From VAYN01 sp963702075 (lineage in GTDB: Bacteria > Actinomycetota > Thermoleophilia > Solirubrobacterales > 70-9), in the NCBI GenBank assembly GCA_963702075.1, contig OY969703.1, positions 1,550,001-1,614,000 on the forward strand: 64,000 nucleotides of DNA. The letters run 5' to 3'. Both the position numbers and the translations under genes were made by a program. This document shows positions 35,616-44,281 of the stretch, one piece after another; positions within the stretch are counted from its first letter, which is position 1; every line of letters starts with the position of its first letter. The notes under the pieces were generated by a model. That model worked only from the letters and a program-made list of their open reading frames with translations, did not search any database and had not been told where the DNA came from.

Positions 35616-35858
35616 TCAGCTCTCCGGCAGCAGCTGCGCGTCCCGCAGGCGATTCAGGTGGTAACTCACTGTCGCGGCCTTCACGTCCCGGAACTCGCGG
35701 GTTTGCGCAAGCAGGAACGTCAGTGTCTCTACGGAGAGGGGCAGACCCTTCACGCTTTTGTGCATCTCTAGGAGACGGAGCCGGCACGGGTGGTCAATCG
35801 CCCGTGTCAGTTCGCTTGTCTGTCGGTCACTGCGGTTGCGCTTGGCCCTGCGGAACAT
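35616..35858 (-). CDS. small winged-helix regulator (ArsR-like)
   Basis: 80-aa protein, almost only a winged helix: LTRAIDHPCRLRLLEM, SVETLTFLLAQTREF, VSYHLNRLRDAQLL. The ATG is immediately preceded by GGGAGAGGGAG. First gene of a minus-strand run of three regulators (35858 to 34940). It has the same HPxRxxIL-type opening as the regulator on the other strand at 36527. Confidence 0.7.
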   Translation of the reverse strand: MFRRAKRNRSDRQTSELTRAIDHPCRLRLLEMHKSVKGLPLSVETLTFLLAQTREFRDVKAATVSYHLNRLRDAQLLPES

Positions 35859-36526
35859 CTCCCTCTCCCAGCTCGCGGATTAAGTCCGGGGGACGGGCTT
35901 CATGTTTGTCCACGATGCCAACCCGTCCCCGGCCGTCTATTTGGAGGTGGGCCTCCCGCGCTCAGGGCGACGGTCGGCACACGTTGAAAGCAACGCTACT
36001 GACCGTTTTACGAAAATATGGATCAGCGCTGACGACGATTTGTTTGCCGACGGGGACCGCCTCCTACTACGGTCGCATCCCGGGAGACGGCGCTTAACCG
36101 CGTTTGTCACATCCCGGATGACCCTCGGCGTTCCTTCCCTGGCGGCGGGGGTCACCTCTGTCCTGGCGGGACGTGGCGCGGCGTGCATGCGTTTGGAACC
36201 CGTGGCACGTCGCGCCTCCTTCGCAGACACAGCGAGCGTGGGCGGGGCCGCCCAAGTAAACCCGGACGGCCCTGCACCCACGGAACCGCCACCTAGCCGT
36301 TCTTCGAGATCCACAGCAGCGGAATTGACTGCGCCTGCACGAGCTTCATGAGTCCTCACCTCCCTTCCACGGTTGGGAACTGAAGCGAGGATCGCCCATT
36401 GCTAAAAATTTCGTCAGCAAAGCTCAGGCAACTTGCGCCGAACTTCAGATACCGCGCCGGTACTCCCTAGGATTCCTCCAGTGCAGGCAAGCCTCTTGAG
36501 CGAACAGGGAAGAAGGTCGGCGAGCG
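35859..36526. other. 668-bp divergent intergenic region
   Basis: Between divergent regulators. It holds a very short frame with a strong ribosome binding site (36293-36349, listed separately). Longer open frames on both strands have low-complexity Arg/Ala-rich translations and no start signals, so I do not call them. AT-rich stretches around 36400-36420 (GCTAAAAATTTCG) may contain promoters for both directions. Confidence 0.5.
36293..36349 (-). CDS. possible 18-residue peptide gene with strong ribosome binding site
   Basis: ATG at 36349 reads MKLVQAQSIPLLWISKNG and a stop. It is preceded by GGGAGGTGAG at ideal spacing, one of the best ribosome binding sites in the window. It lies upstream of the three-regulator run on the same strand and could be a leader, signalling peptide or small toxin. 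The short length means chance cannot be excluded. Confidence 0.4.
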   Translation of the reverse strand: MKLVQAQSIPLLWISKNG

Positions 36527-37150
36527 GTGAATGATCCATGGGAACCGGATTACGTCGATGAGAAGCTGGCCAAGGCGATCGGCCATCCGGTGCGAGCCCT
36601 CATCCTTGCCGAGCTGAATGATCGGGTCGACAGTCCGTCGCAGTTCGCCAGGCGCTACGACCTTGATCTATCCGGTGTCAGCTACCACTTCCGCGTCCTT
36701 GAGAAATACGAATGCATAGAGGAAGTCGCCTCGGTTCCCGTACGGGGCACCAACCAGCATTTCTTCAAAGCAAAGCGCGGAGCGCTCTTCGACGGAAAGG
36801 TTTGGGATCAGCTTCCCGAGACGGTGAGGAATCGGTGGAGCGGAAAGACGATGACCCATCTCCTCGAAGCAGTCGCGGAGGCGATGGCTCAGGAGACCTT
36901 TGACGAGCTAAAGGACCGGGCGCTTGCTTGGAACAAGGAGATTCTCGATGAACAGGGTTGGCAGAAGATCGCCGGCATCTTCCGCGAAGCGACCTACGAA
37001 ACGATGGAAGAGGTTGAGGCCGCCAAAAAGCGTCTCGATGCCGGAGAAGCCGAGCCGATGCTGGCCTCTTGGGCTTTTCTGTTCTTCAAGTCTCCGTTCG
37101 CCGAGCCCCGCGACCAAAGCGGCGAAAATGACAACTCGACTAGCAACTAG
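36527..37150 (+). CDS. winged-helix regulator with C-terminal helical domain
   Basis: 207-aa protein. N-terminal ArsR-like winged helix: LAKAIGHPVRALILAELN, SPSQFARRYDLDLSGVSYHFRVLEKY. The C-terminal two thirds are helical and charged, with WGKT/HLLEAVAEAMAQETF and YETMEEVEAAKKRLDAG, possibly a ligand or dimer domain. The start is GTG, with GGGAAGAAGG about 15 bp upstream. It is divergent from the minus-strand regulator run across 668 bp. Confidence 0.75.
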   Translation: MNDPWEPDYVDEKLAKAIGHPVRALILAELNDRVDSPSQFARRYDLDLSGVSYHFRVLEKYECIEEVASVPVRGTNQHFFKAKRGALFDGKVWDQLPETVRNRWSGKTMTHLLEAVAEAMAQETFDELKDRALAWNKEILDEQGWQKIAGIFREATYETMEEVEAAKKRLDAGEAEPMLASWAFLFFKSPFAEPRDQSGENDNSTSN

Positions 37151-37365
37151 GTCAGCTCCTCCAGCGCCTCTTCACCACAGCCGATAGGCCAACCCCGAGC
37201 AGCACCGCAAAAGCCCCCGTCAGGTGATCCCGGCTTACCCTGATGCCCTCTGGCCTGGCCCATAGAAAACCTGCCAACCCCCAACAGCAGCCCCCTCACG
37301 CACTATCACCGGGTGGTTCGATACCTCCACGGAGCGGCGGAAACACGTCCAACCTCCGGCCTAGC
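37151..37365. other. non-coding stretch at the left side of the IS110 insertion
   Basis: No plausible gene on either strand. The left end of the insertion sequence probably lies here, but IS110 elements lack terminal inverted repeats, so I cannot fix it. Confidence 0.4.
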
Positions 37366-37453
37366 GTCCTCAGCGCGGCGGGCTGACTCCGCACTATCTC
37401 GTCGCCCGGGAGGCTGACCAGGAGAGTCGTGTCGCCCGCCGCGTTCTGAGGAC
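37366..37453 (+). ncRNA. candidate IS110 bridge RNA structure
   Basis: GTCCTCAGCGCGGCGGGC (37366-37383) pairs with GCCCGCCGCGTTCTGAGGAC (37434-37453), a stem of 18 bp with one 2-nt bulge, enclosing a 50-nt loop. It lies about 100 bp before the transposase start, where IS110-group elements encode the bridge RNA that pairs with donor and target DNA. Just downstream ATAGGAGC (37469-37476) repeats the sequence at the element right end (38653-38660), possibly a donor guide. The RNA itself may extend to about 37550. Confidence 0.45.
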
Positions 37454-37555
37454 CGACGGCGTGACCTAATAGGAGCCTGCCTTGAGCCCCACCCGGTTCT
37501 GTCCGCCGCCGATCCGCAACCGAGGACAACCAAGAGCCTAGGGAGGCGCCAGGAA

Positions 37556-38599
37556 GTGATCACGATCGGGATTGACCCCCCACAAAGACACCCACACCGC
37601 GGCGGCGGTCGAAGACGCCACCGGGCAGCTGCTCGGCGAGCTGACCGTGCCCGGCACAGAGGAAGGCCACCAACGGCTGCTGGCTTGGGCCCAGGAGCTC
37701 GCCCCGGCCGAGGCCAAGCCGCGCTTCGCCCTGGAGGACTGCCGCCACGTCAACGGCCGCCTCGAGCGCTTCCTGCTGGGCGCCGGCGAGGCGGTGCTGC
37801 GGTCGGCACCCGGATGAGCGCCCACGCCCGCCAGGGCGCCCGCACCTACGGCAAGTCGGACTCGATCGACGCCCTCGCGGTGGCCCGCGCGGCGCTGCGG
37901 GAGCCGAACCTGCCGCAGGCAACCCACGACCCGAAGCTGCGCGAGCTGAAGCTCCTGGTCGACCATCGTGAGGATCTGGTCGGCGAGCGCACCGCCCACT
38001 CGATGCGGCTACGCTGGCACCTGCACGACCTCGACTCCGGGCTTGAGCCCTTCGCCCGCACCCTGAACGACGAGAAGGTCCGCCGCGGCCTCGCCCAGCG
38101 GCTGGGGCGCTACGGCTCCGGCGTGCAGGTACGGATCTGCCGCGAGCTGCTCCTGCGCATCGGCGAGCTGACGCGGGCGATTGACGCCTTGCGCTCCGAG
38201 ATCGCATCGCGGGTGCGCCCGATGGCCCCGGCGCTGCTGGCGATCTCGGGCGTCGGCGAGCTGGTCGCCGCCCGCATCCTCGTCGAGGCCGGCGGCCCCG
38301 GCCGCTTCACCTCGGACGCGGCTCTGGCCCGCCACGCCGGCTGCGCGCCGATCGAGGTCTCCTCCGGGCGCACCCGCCGCCACCGGCTCTCGCGCATGGG
38401 CAACCGCAAGCTGAACGCGACCCTGCACGTCGTCGTCCTCACCCAGTCCCGGGTGCATCCGCCGGCACGCGCCTACCTGGCGAAGAAGCGGGCCGAGGGC
38501 AAGTCCAACAAGGAGGCGTTCCGCTGCCTGAAACGACACCTGGTCCGGGTCGTCTTCAGGGCCCTGCAGGAGCCTCAGGCTGTTGCTGTTTCTCCCTGA
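37556..38599 (+). pseudogene. IS110-family transposase, broken by two compensating frameshifts
   Basis: Read in three pieces it is a complete IS110 DEDD/Tnp_20 protein: VITIGIDP in the first frame; PHKDTHTAAAVEDATGQ to GAGEAVLR in the next; then GTRMSAHARQGARTYGKSDSIDALAVARAA to the end in the first frame again. The C-terminal part has AISGVGELVAARIL and the conserved Ser region GCAPIEVSSG. The first shift is an extra C in a six-C run (about 37574-37579); the second is a missing G where CTGCGGTCGG should read CTGCGGGTCGG (about 37800). Either two real lesions or homopolymer sequencing errors. Confidence 0.8.
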
Positions 38600-38673
38600 A
38601 TTTCTAGATCTATATCCCCAGAAACCCGTTGATTCTCAGAGGTGTTCTTGACATAGGAGCGACCCCCCGCTGA

Positions 38674-38892
38674 TCCCCGACCCAGACCGCCGCCAGGGCA
38701 GTCGCGGCGGCTCGGGCGGATCGGCAGGGGCGACAGCCCCGCCCTCGGCATTTCCACTCCGTGGACTGCCGTCACAATTCGCCGGGGCGTTTTCCTCTTC
38801 CCGAGGACTTCTCCGGCGTGGACCCGATACACCCCGCCGCCGCGCTGGACAGCAAAGGCATGGACGCCGCCATCGCCAGAGGCCCGCGCTGA
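38674..38892 (+). pseudogene. possible 3' remnant of a gene upstream of the relaxase
   Basis: The frame ending at the TGA 38890-38892 reads FPLPEDFSGVDPIHPAAALD and then SKGMDAAIARGPR, plausible protein, and its stop overlaps the relaxase ATG by one base as operon partners do. Upstream of about 38761 the translation becomes low-complexity and runs into the IS110 end. It may be the tail of a transfer gene cut by the insertion, or a short gene starting at GTG 38761. Confidence 0.35.
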
Positions 38893-41800
38893 TGCTCTCC
38901 ATCGGGAAGATGGGCGCGGGACAGGAGGGCTACTACCTCGGCAAGGTCGCCGAAGGAGCCGAGGACTACTACTCCGGCGAGGGCGAGGCAGAGGGCTACT
39001 GGCTCGGAGATGCAGCAGACGACCTCGGCCTGCAAGGCAAGGTCGATCCTGACCAGCTCGTCGGGATGCTGACCGGCACCAACCCCGCCAGTGGCGAGCC
39101 GCTCGGGATGCAGCACGTCACGGACGGGCCGGTCCCCGGCTTCGACCTCACCTTCTCCGCGCCGAAGTCGGTCTCGCTTCTGTGGGCGCTCGGCGGCTCG
39201 CCGGTCGGCGCCGAGGTCAAAGAGGCCCACGCCGCCGCCGTCGAATCCGCCCTCGGCTACATGCAGCGCGAGGCCTGCTGGACTCGGCGCGGCAAAGGCG
39301 GGCGGGAGTTCGTCCACGGCGATGGCTTCCTCGCAGCCGGCTACACCCACCGATCCTCCCGCGCCGGCGACCCGCAGCTCCACACCCACGTCCTGGTCGC
39401 CAACGCCACCTTTGCCGAGGGCCGCTGGACCCGCCTCTACCACCCGGCGATCTACGAACACGCCAAAGCGGCCGGCTACATCTACGAGGCCCACCTTCGC
39501 GACGAGCTGACCCGGCGCCTCGGCGTCCGCTGGCGCGAGGTCGCCAACGGCATCGCCGAGATCCGGGGCTTCGACCCCGATCACCTGCGTGCCTTCTCGA
39601 CCCGCCGCCAGGAAATCCTCGAGGCGGCGGGGGAGGGGGCCAGCGCTCGCGCCAGGCAGATCGCGACTCTGGCGACCAGGAAGGCGAAGGACCATGACCT
39701 GACCACGGAGAGCCTGCGCGATCTCTGGCGGGAGAAGGCGGAGGAGATCGGCCTTGAGCGCGAGTCGATTCACGCCACCCTCGGCCATGAGCGCCAAGCG
39801 CCCGAAGGCCAAGTCGTGGTCGCCGAGGTCGAAGCCGTCCTCACCGCCCACGCCTCCCACTTCGACCGCCGCGACGTCATCCAGGCCGTCGCCGACTGCC
39901 TCCCGGCCGGAGCGCCGGGGAACGAGGTGGAGGAGCTTGCCGACGCCTTCATCGCGACCCCCGACGTGATCGGGATCGCGACCACCGCCAAGGGCGAGCG
40001 GTTCACCACCCGGACGATCTGGGAGCTTGAGCGCAGCGCGCTGGATCGGGTCGCGGTGATGGCTGCCCGCGAAGACGCGGCCGTGGTCTCGGAGATCGTC
40101 GTCTCCCGCGTCCTCGCCAAGCGGTCGTCGATGAAGGCAGACCAGGAGGCGATGGTGCGGCGCCTGCTCGGTGGCGGCGAGGGAGTGATCGTCGTCGTCG
40201 GCGAGGCCGGGACGGGCAAGACCTACGCGCTGACCGCGGCGGCCGAGGGTTGGGCGGCGAGTGGGGAGGAGCTGCGGGTGGCGGCTCCGACCTGGAGAGC
40301 GGCAAATGTCCTTCGCTCCGAGGGCTTGAGCGCCACCAGCGTCGCCCGCCTCCTGGTCGAGCTTGACCGTGGCACCGCTGCCGGCGAGCCGGCGCTCGCC
40401 CGTGGCTCGGTGCTGGTGGTCGACGAGGCCGGGATGGTGGACTCGCGGGCGATGGCCCGCCTGATCGCTCACGCCCAGGGGGCTGACGCCAAGCTGGTGC
40501 TGATCGGCGACCCCGCGCAGCTGGGGGAGATCGAGGCGGGAGGCCTGTTTGCCTCGATCGCGTCGAGGACCGAGCCGGTTGTCCTCGATGAAGTGATCCG
40601 CCACCGCTACGAGCTTGAGCGCGAAGGCGCGAAGCTGGTCCGCTCCGGCGAAGGTCGCGAGGCCCTTGCGATCTACCGGAGCGCCGAGCGGGTCACCGTC
40701 TCCGACGATCCGCTCGCCCGCCGCGAGGCGATGGTCGGCGACTGGTGGCAGAGCTTCGAGCGCGGCGAGGACGCGCTGATGATCGCGAAGCGCAACGCCG
40801 AGGTCGCCGAGCTGAACGCGATGGCGCGGGAGCGGATGCGGGCCGAAGACAGGCTTGGAGCGGAGGAGATCAAGGTCGGCGAGGCTCGATTCGCTGCCGG
40901 CGATCAGGTCATCACCCGCATCAACGACCAGCGCCAGAACATCTACAACCGCGAGCGCTGGCGGGTGGCCGAGGTTGATGAGGATTCCGGCTCGTTGGTG
41001 TTGGTCGGAATCGACACCCGGGGGCGGGTGTGTGTCGATTCCGACTACTTGGGGCGCTTGAGGGAGAGGGACGGAGGGCCAGCGATCGAACACGCCTATG
41101 CCGCGACGACCTACCAGGCCCAGGGGGCGACGGTTGACACGGCTTTTGTCATGGCCGATCCCTCGATGGACCGCCAGGAGTTCTATGTCGCAACCTCGCG
41201 GACCAGGGAGGAGACCTACCTCTACGCCACTCCGGAGATTCAGTTCGACCGCGACGAGTACGCGCCGCGGTCGCCGCTGCGCGAAGGGCTCGACCACATC
41301 GCCGAAGCCTCCGAGCGCGACGGCGCCCAGGCCTCCGCCCACGACGAGGCCCTGCGTCAGGAGCTCGGCCAGCTTCCCGCCGACGAGCTTCTGGGCCGAC
41401 TCCACGAGCTCAGAGCAGAGGCCGGCGCCGAGGAGCGAAACCAAGAGCGGCATCAAAGGGCCGAGGCGGACATCGAACGCCACAGCGAGCATCTGGAGGA
41501 GTACCGCTCGGCTTCGCATTCGGTGCATCCTGCAAACGAGGAACACACGCTTGAGCGGTTAGCGGCGGCAAGGGTCGAGCGCGAGCAGCTGCCGGAGGTC
41601 GGCCACGAGGCCCGCGCCAAGATGGCGGTGGCCGAGCACGTCCTCGCCGAGCGCGAGCGGGCCGCCGCGGCCGCCGCCCGCATCTCTCCTCCCGACTACA
41701 TCAAGCGTGAGCTGGGGGAGAGGCCGAGCGATCCGACGAAGGCCCGCGCCTGGGACAAGGCGGTGCGTGGGATCGAGGGCTACCGGGTCAGAAACGGCGT

Positions 41801-41957
41801 GGGGGACAGAGACAACGCGCTTGGGCTGAAGCCGAAGAACCGGGCCAAAGAGGCAGAGCAGAGGCGGGTCAGGGAGCGGTTGCAGCGTGCACAGCGCGAG
41901 TTGAAGCTGAAGCACCGAACCGTTGAGCGGTCCAAGGGCCTCGGGATCGGGCGGTGA
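38892..41957 (+). CDS. MobF-family relaxase/helicase (TraA/TrwC-like)
   Basis: 1021-aa conjugative relaxase. The N-terminal TrwC domain has paired Tyr (YY at 14-15 and 26-27) as nicking candidates, FDLTFSAPKSVSLLWAL (84-100) and the three-His motif H153...LHTH (164, 166). The helicase half has Walker A GEAGTGKTY (about 437), Walker B VVDEAGMVD (about 510) and a late SF1 motif TYQAQGATVD (about 738). The C-terminal 200 residues are a charged coiled coil. It would nick oriT and unwind DNA for transfer. It starts in a one-base overlap with the preceding stop and is followed by the excisionase-like gene 3 bp later. Confidence 0.92.
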   Translation: MLSIGKMGAGQEGYYLGKVAEGAEDYYSGEGEAEGYWLGDAADDLGLQGKVDPDQLVGMLTGTNPASGEPLGMQHVTDGPVPGFDLTFSAPKSVSLLWALGGSPVGAEVKEAHAAAVESALGYMQREACWTRRGKGGREFVHGDGFLAAGYTHRSSRAGDPQLHTHVLVANATFAEGRWTRLYHPAIYEHAKAAGYIYEAHLRDELTRRLGVRWREVANGIAEIRGFDPDHLRAFSTRRQEILEAAGEGASARARQIATLATRKAKDHDLTTESLRDLWREKAEEIGLERESIHATLGHERQAPEGQVVVAEVEAVLTAHASHFDRRDVIQAVADCLPAGAPGNEVEELADAFIATPDVIGIATTAKGERFTTRTIWELERSALDRVAVMAAREDAAVVSEIVVSRVLAKRSSMKADQEAMVRRLLGGGEGVIVVVGEAGTGKTYALTAAAEGWAASGEELRVAAPTWRAANVLRSEGLSATSVARLLVELDRGTAAGEPALARGSVLVVDEAGMVDSRAMARLIAHAQGADAKLVLIGDPAQLGEIEAGGLFASIASRTEPVVLDEVIRHRYELEREGAKLVRSGEGREALAIYRSAERVTVSDDPLARREAMVGDWWQSFERGEDALMIAKRNAEVAELNAMARERMRAEDRLGAEEIKVGEARFAAGDQVITRINDQRQNIYNRERWRVAEVDEDSGSLVLVGIDTRGRVCVDSDYLGRLRERDGGPAIEHAYAATTYQAQGATVDTAFVMADPSMDRQEFYVATSRTREETYLYATPEIQFDRDEYAPRSPLREGLDHIAEASERDGAQASAHDEALRQELGQLPADELLGRLHELRAEAGAEERNQERHQRAEADIERHSEHLEEYRSASHSVHPANEEHTLERLAAARVEREQLPEVGHEARAKMAVAEHVLAERERAAAAAARISPPDYIKRELGERPSDPTKARAWDKAVRGIEGYRVRNGVGDRDNALGLKPKNRAKEAEQRRVRERLQRAQRELKLKHRTVERSKGLGIGR

Positions 41958-41960
41958 GGC

Positions 41961-42176
41961 ATGGCGAAGAAGCTGCCGGCATCCATTCCGCGCATCGCCC
42001 TAACGCCCTCGGAGGCCGCCGCTGCCATTGGTGTTGGTCCCGACTTCTTCGACGCCAACGTCGCCCCGCAACTGCGTTTGATCCGGCGTGGCCGTAAGCG
42101 CCTGGTTCCGGTTCGTGAGCTTGAACGTTGGGTGGCCGAGAGCGCCGAGCTGCCGATGGTCGAGCAGCTGCGCTGA
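41961..42176 (+). CDS. excisionase-like helix-turn-helix protein
   Basis: 71-aa MerR/Xis-type DNA-binding protein: RIALTPSEAAAAIGVGPDFF forms the HTH and RLIRRGRKRLVPVRELERWV the wing. A small HTH gene directly before an integrase gene, in the same direction, is the standard place for the recombination directionality factor. It follows the relaxase with a 3-bp gap. Confidence 0.82.
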   Translation: MAKKLPASIPRIALTPSEAAAAIGVGPDFFDANVAPQLRLIRRGRKRLVPVRELERWVAESAELPMVEQLR

Positions 42177-42374
42177 TGGTCCTCCAGCGACCGACTTCGG
42201 CGGTAGCCTGCGATTTACATAAGTGGGGCCGCGTGCTGAAGACACCGGCCCCGTGGCGACCGGCTCAGTTGGAACCAGGCCGGACGCGCGGGACAGGCTA
42301 CTGCCGGACGCCCTCACGCCTTCGACGCATGGCTCGGAAGCCCGAGCCGAAAACCACAACGGGAGGTGAGCCGC

Positions 42375-43550
42375 ATGGCGGCAATCAAGAAGAGACACTC
42401 GAGGAACTGTCCGGCTAGGCGCGGGAAGCGATGCAGCTGCAATGGCGGCTATCGCGCCGAGGTCTATTCACCGAGAGACAAGAAAAAGATCCGCAAGACC
42501 TTCACCCACAGGGGAGACGCGCAGTCCTGGGCTGCCGAAGTGAAACGCGGCGTCGATCATGGAACCCTTCGCGCCCCGACGAAGCGGACTCTTGGCGAAG
42601 CCGCTGCCGCGTGGCTGGCAGGGGCCGAGGCGGGAACGATCCGCAATCGCTCGGGTAACCGCTACAAGCCCTCGACCTTGCGCGGCTACCGTCAGGCACT
42701 TGAGGATCATGTCCTTCCGCTGCTTGGCAACCGGAGGATGAACGCGGTCACGACTTCCGACCTGCAAGCGCTCGTTGATCGGTGGGGTGCAGAGGATCAA
42801 TCTCCCTCCACGATCCGCAACTCGATCAAGCCGATACAGGCGATCTATCGTCGCGCTCGTGCTCGCGAAGGCCTTGCGATCAATCCGACCCGCGACTTGG
42901 AATTGCCGGCACCGAATCCGAAGGAAGTTGAGATCGTCGCCCCCAATGTCGCCGCTCGGCTGCTGGAGGTCCTTCCGGTTGAGGATCGCGCCTTGTGGGC
43001 GACGGCCCTCTATGCGGGACTTCGCTACGGGGAGCTTCGCGCCCTCCGCTGGTCGGCGGTTGATCTCGCTGCCGGTGCGATCCGAGTAACGGAGTCCTGG
43101 GACCCGAAGGAGGGCGCCATCGCACCGAAGACCAAGAACTCGCAGCGAACGACGCCCCTACCCGGTCTCCTTCGCGACTACCTGATGGAGCACCGAATCG
43201 CAGCCGGGGAGCCTCCCATCGACGCCCTCGTCTTCGGAGACAAGAGCGGCAAGCCCTTCCAGGCCGCGACGATCTATCGAAGAGCAGATCGAGTCTGGGG
43301 GGCTCAGGCATTGGGTCGGCTGCGGCTGCACCAGGCCCGCCATACCTATGCCTCCTTCATGATTGCGGCCGGGGTCAACGCCAAGGCTCTGTCGTCGTTC
43401 ATGGGCCATTCCTCAATCAAGGTCACGTTCGACCTCTACGGTCATTTGATGCCTGGGACCGAGGCCGAGGCGGCAGCCCTCCTTGACAGTTATCTAACGG
43501 CTCAGGTGGCAGCAGATGCGGAAAGAGGTCGAGCGGCGTCCCCGTCTTGA
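42375..43550 (+). CDS. tyrosine integrase of element 2
   Basis: 391-aa phage-type integrase. An N-terminal arm-binding segment with a Cys/His-rich start (HSRNCPARRGKRCSCNGGYR) precedes a SAM-like core-binding domain (TLRGYRQALEDHVLPLLG) and the catalytic domain: Arg in YAGLRYGELRALRW, Lys in PKTKNSQRTTPLP, HQARHTYAS, FMGHSSIKVT and Tyr in DLYGHLMPG. ATG at 42375 has GGGAGGTGAG upstream; a GTG at 42366 is an alternative. It should recombine the 44-bp tRNA-Cys repeats. Confidence 0.92.
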   Translation: MAAIKKRHSRNCPARRGKRCSCNGGYRAEVYSPRDKKKIRKTFTHRGDAQSWAAEVKRGVDHGTLRAPTKRTLGEAAAAWLAGAEAGTIRNRSGNRYKPSTLRGYRQALEDHVLPLLGNRRMNAVTTSDLQALVDRWGAEDQSPSTIRNSIKPIQAIYRRARAREGLAINPTRDLELPAPNPKEVEIVAPNVAARLLEVLPVEDRALWATALYAGLRYGELRALRWSAVDLAAGAIRVTESWDPKEGAIAPKTKNSQRTTPLPGLLRDYLMEHRIAAGEPPIDALVFGDKSGKPFQAATIYRRADRVWGAQALGRLRLHQARHTYASFMIAAGVNAKALSSFMGHSSIKVTFDLYGHLMPGTEAEAAALLDSYLTAQVAADAERGRAASPS

Positions 43551-43586
43551 GGCGGGTTCCGCCGTTCAGCTTCCTACCCTGGTGTC

Positions 43587-44252
43587 ATGGGGACTTCCCC
43601 GACGAGCCGCCCACCACTGCCCTACCTCTTCTCGCCGTTTTCAGACGTGGAGAGGGAGACGCTGGAACGGTTCGTCCGCAAAGTTAGAGGTCTGCAGGAA
43701 TCCCAATTCCCGAACGCGAGCCTCAACATCATCATCACTCCCGCCCCTGGTCCCGGTCCACACGGAGGACAGGGATGGACGGTCCAGATAGACGGTCCCG
43801 ATGAGAGGGGGGTCAAGTTGATCATCGGCGACTTCCGTCAGATCTACACGCATACCAACCGCACGAGCGCGCCGAGGATCATCACGATGCTCAAGAGCCA
43901 CGCGCACGAACGAGGCACCGATGCTTCCCGCCGAATGATTCATGAACTCAAGGACTTCGGAAAGCAGATGAGGCGACGCAAACGAGAGGATCCGAGGGGC
44001 TACTACCTGGAAGAGACTCCGGATGGCGGTTCGATCAAACGCTCCCCGGACAGCATCGTCCAAGACTGGTTCAACGGCGTGTACTTCCACGATGATCTAG
44101 AGGCTTCCGATCTAGAACGAGACGGCCACGCGCTGGTGGAGATGCTCCGGTGGGCCTTGCAGTACACGATCAAGGACTCGATCAGCGAATGGGGCAAACT
44201 TAAGAGCTTGGTTGAGGCAGTCCTGCGAGACCCTGCGCTCCGGCGCAGTTGA
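43587..44252 (+). CDS. unknown protein of element 2
   Basis: 221-aa protein. The N-terminal 100 residues are mixed alpha/beta (LNIIITPAPGPGPHGGQGW, VKLIIGDFRQIY), then a basic helix (FGKQMRRRKREDPRG) and a helical C-terminus (WALQYTIKDSISEW). No family recognised. It is 36 bp after the integrase on the same strand, so it may be co-transcribed. Candidate cargo. Confidence 0.55.
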   Translation: MGTSPTSRPPLPYLFSPFSDVERETLERFVRKVRGLQESQFPNASLNIIITPAPGPGPHGGQGWTVQIDGPDERGVKLIIGDFRQIYTHTNRTSAPRIITMLKSHAHERGTDASRRMIHELKDFGKQMRRRKREDPRGYYLEETPDGGSIKRSPDSIVQDWFNGVYFHDDLEASDLERDGHALVEMLRWALQYTIKDSISEWGKLKSLVEAVLRDPALRRS

Positions 44253-44281
44253 GCCCGCGCTTGGTTCGGTAGGCGGCGAAG

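Larger units (their letters stand above)
37300..38660 (+). mobile_element. IS110-family insertion sequence (approximate limits)
   Basis: Consists of a structured non-coding left part, a disrupted DEDD transposase and a short right part ending around TTGACATAGGAGC (38648-38660), the form seen at the right end of many actinobacterial IS110 elements. The left limit is approximate. It separates the regulator genes from the relaxase operon of element 2. Confidence 0.65.

Noticed and set aside
35902..36359. Overlapping 140-150-codon frames on both strands
   Set aside because: No ribosome binding sites, compositionally biased translations and mutual antisense overlap. Only the 18-codon frame at 36293-36349 has a good start signal.
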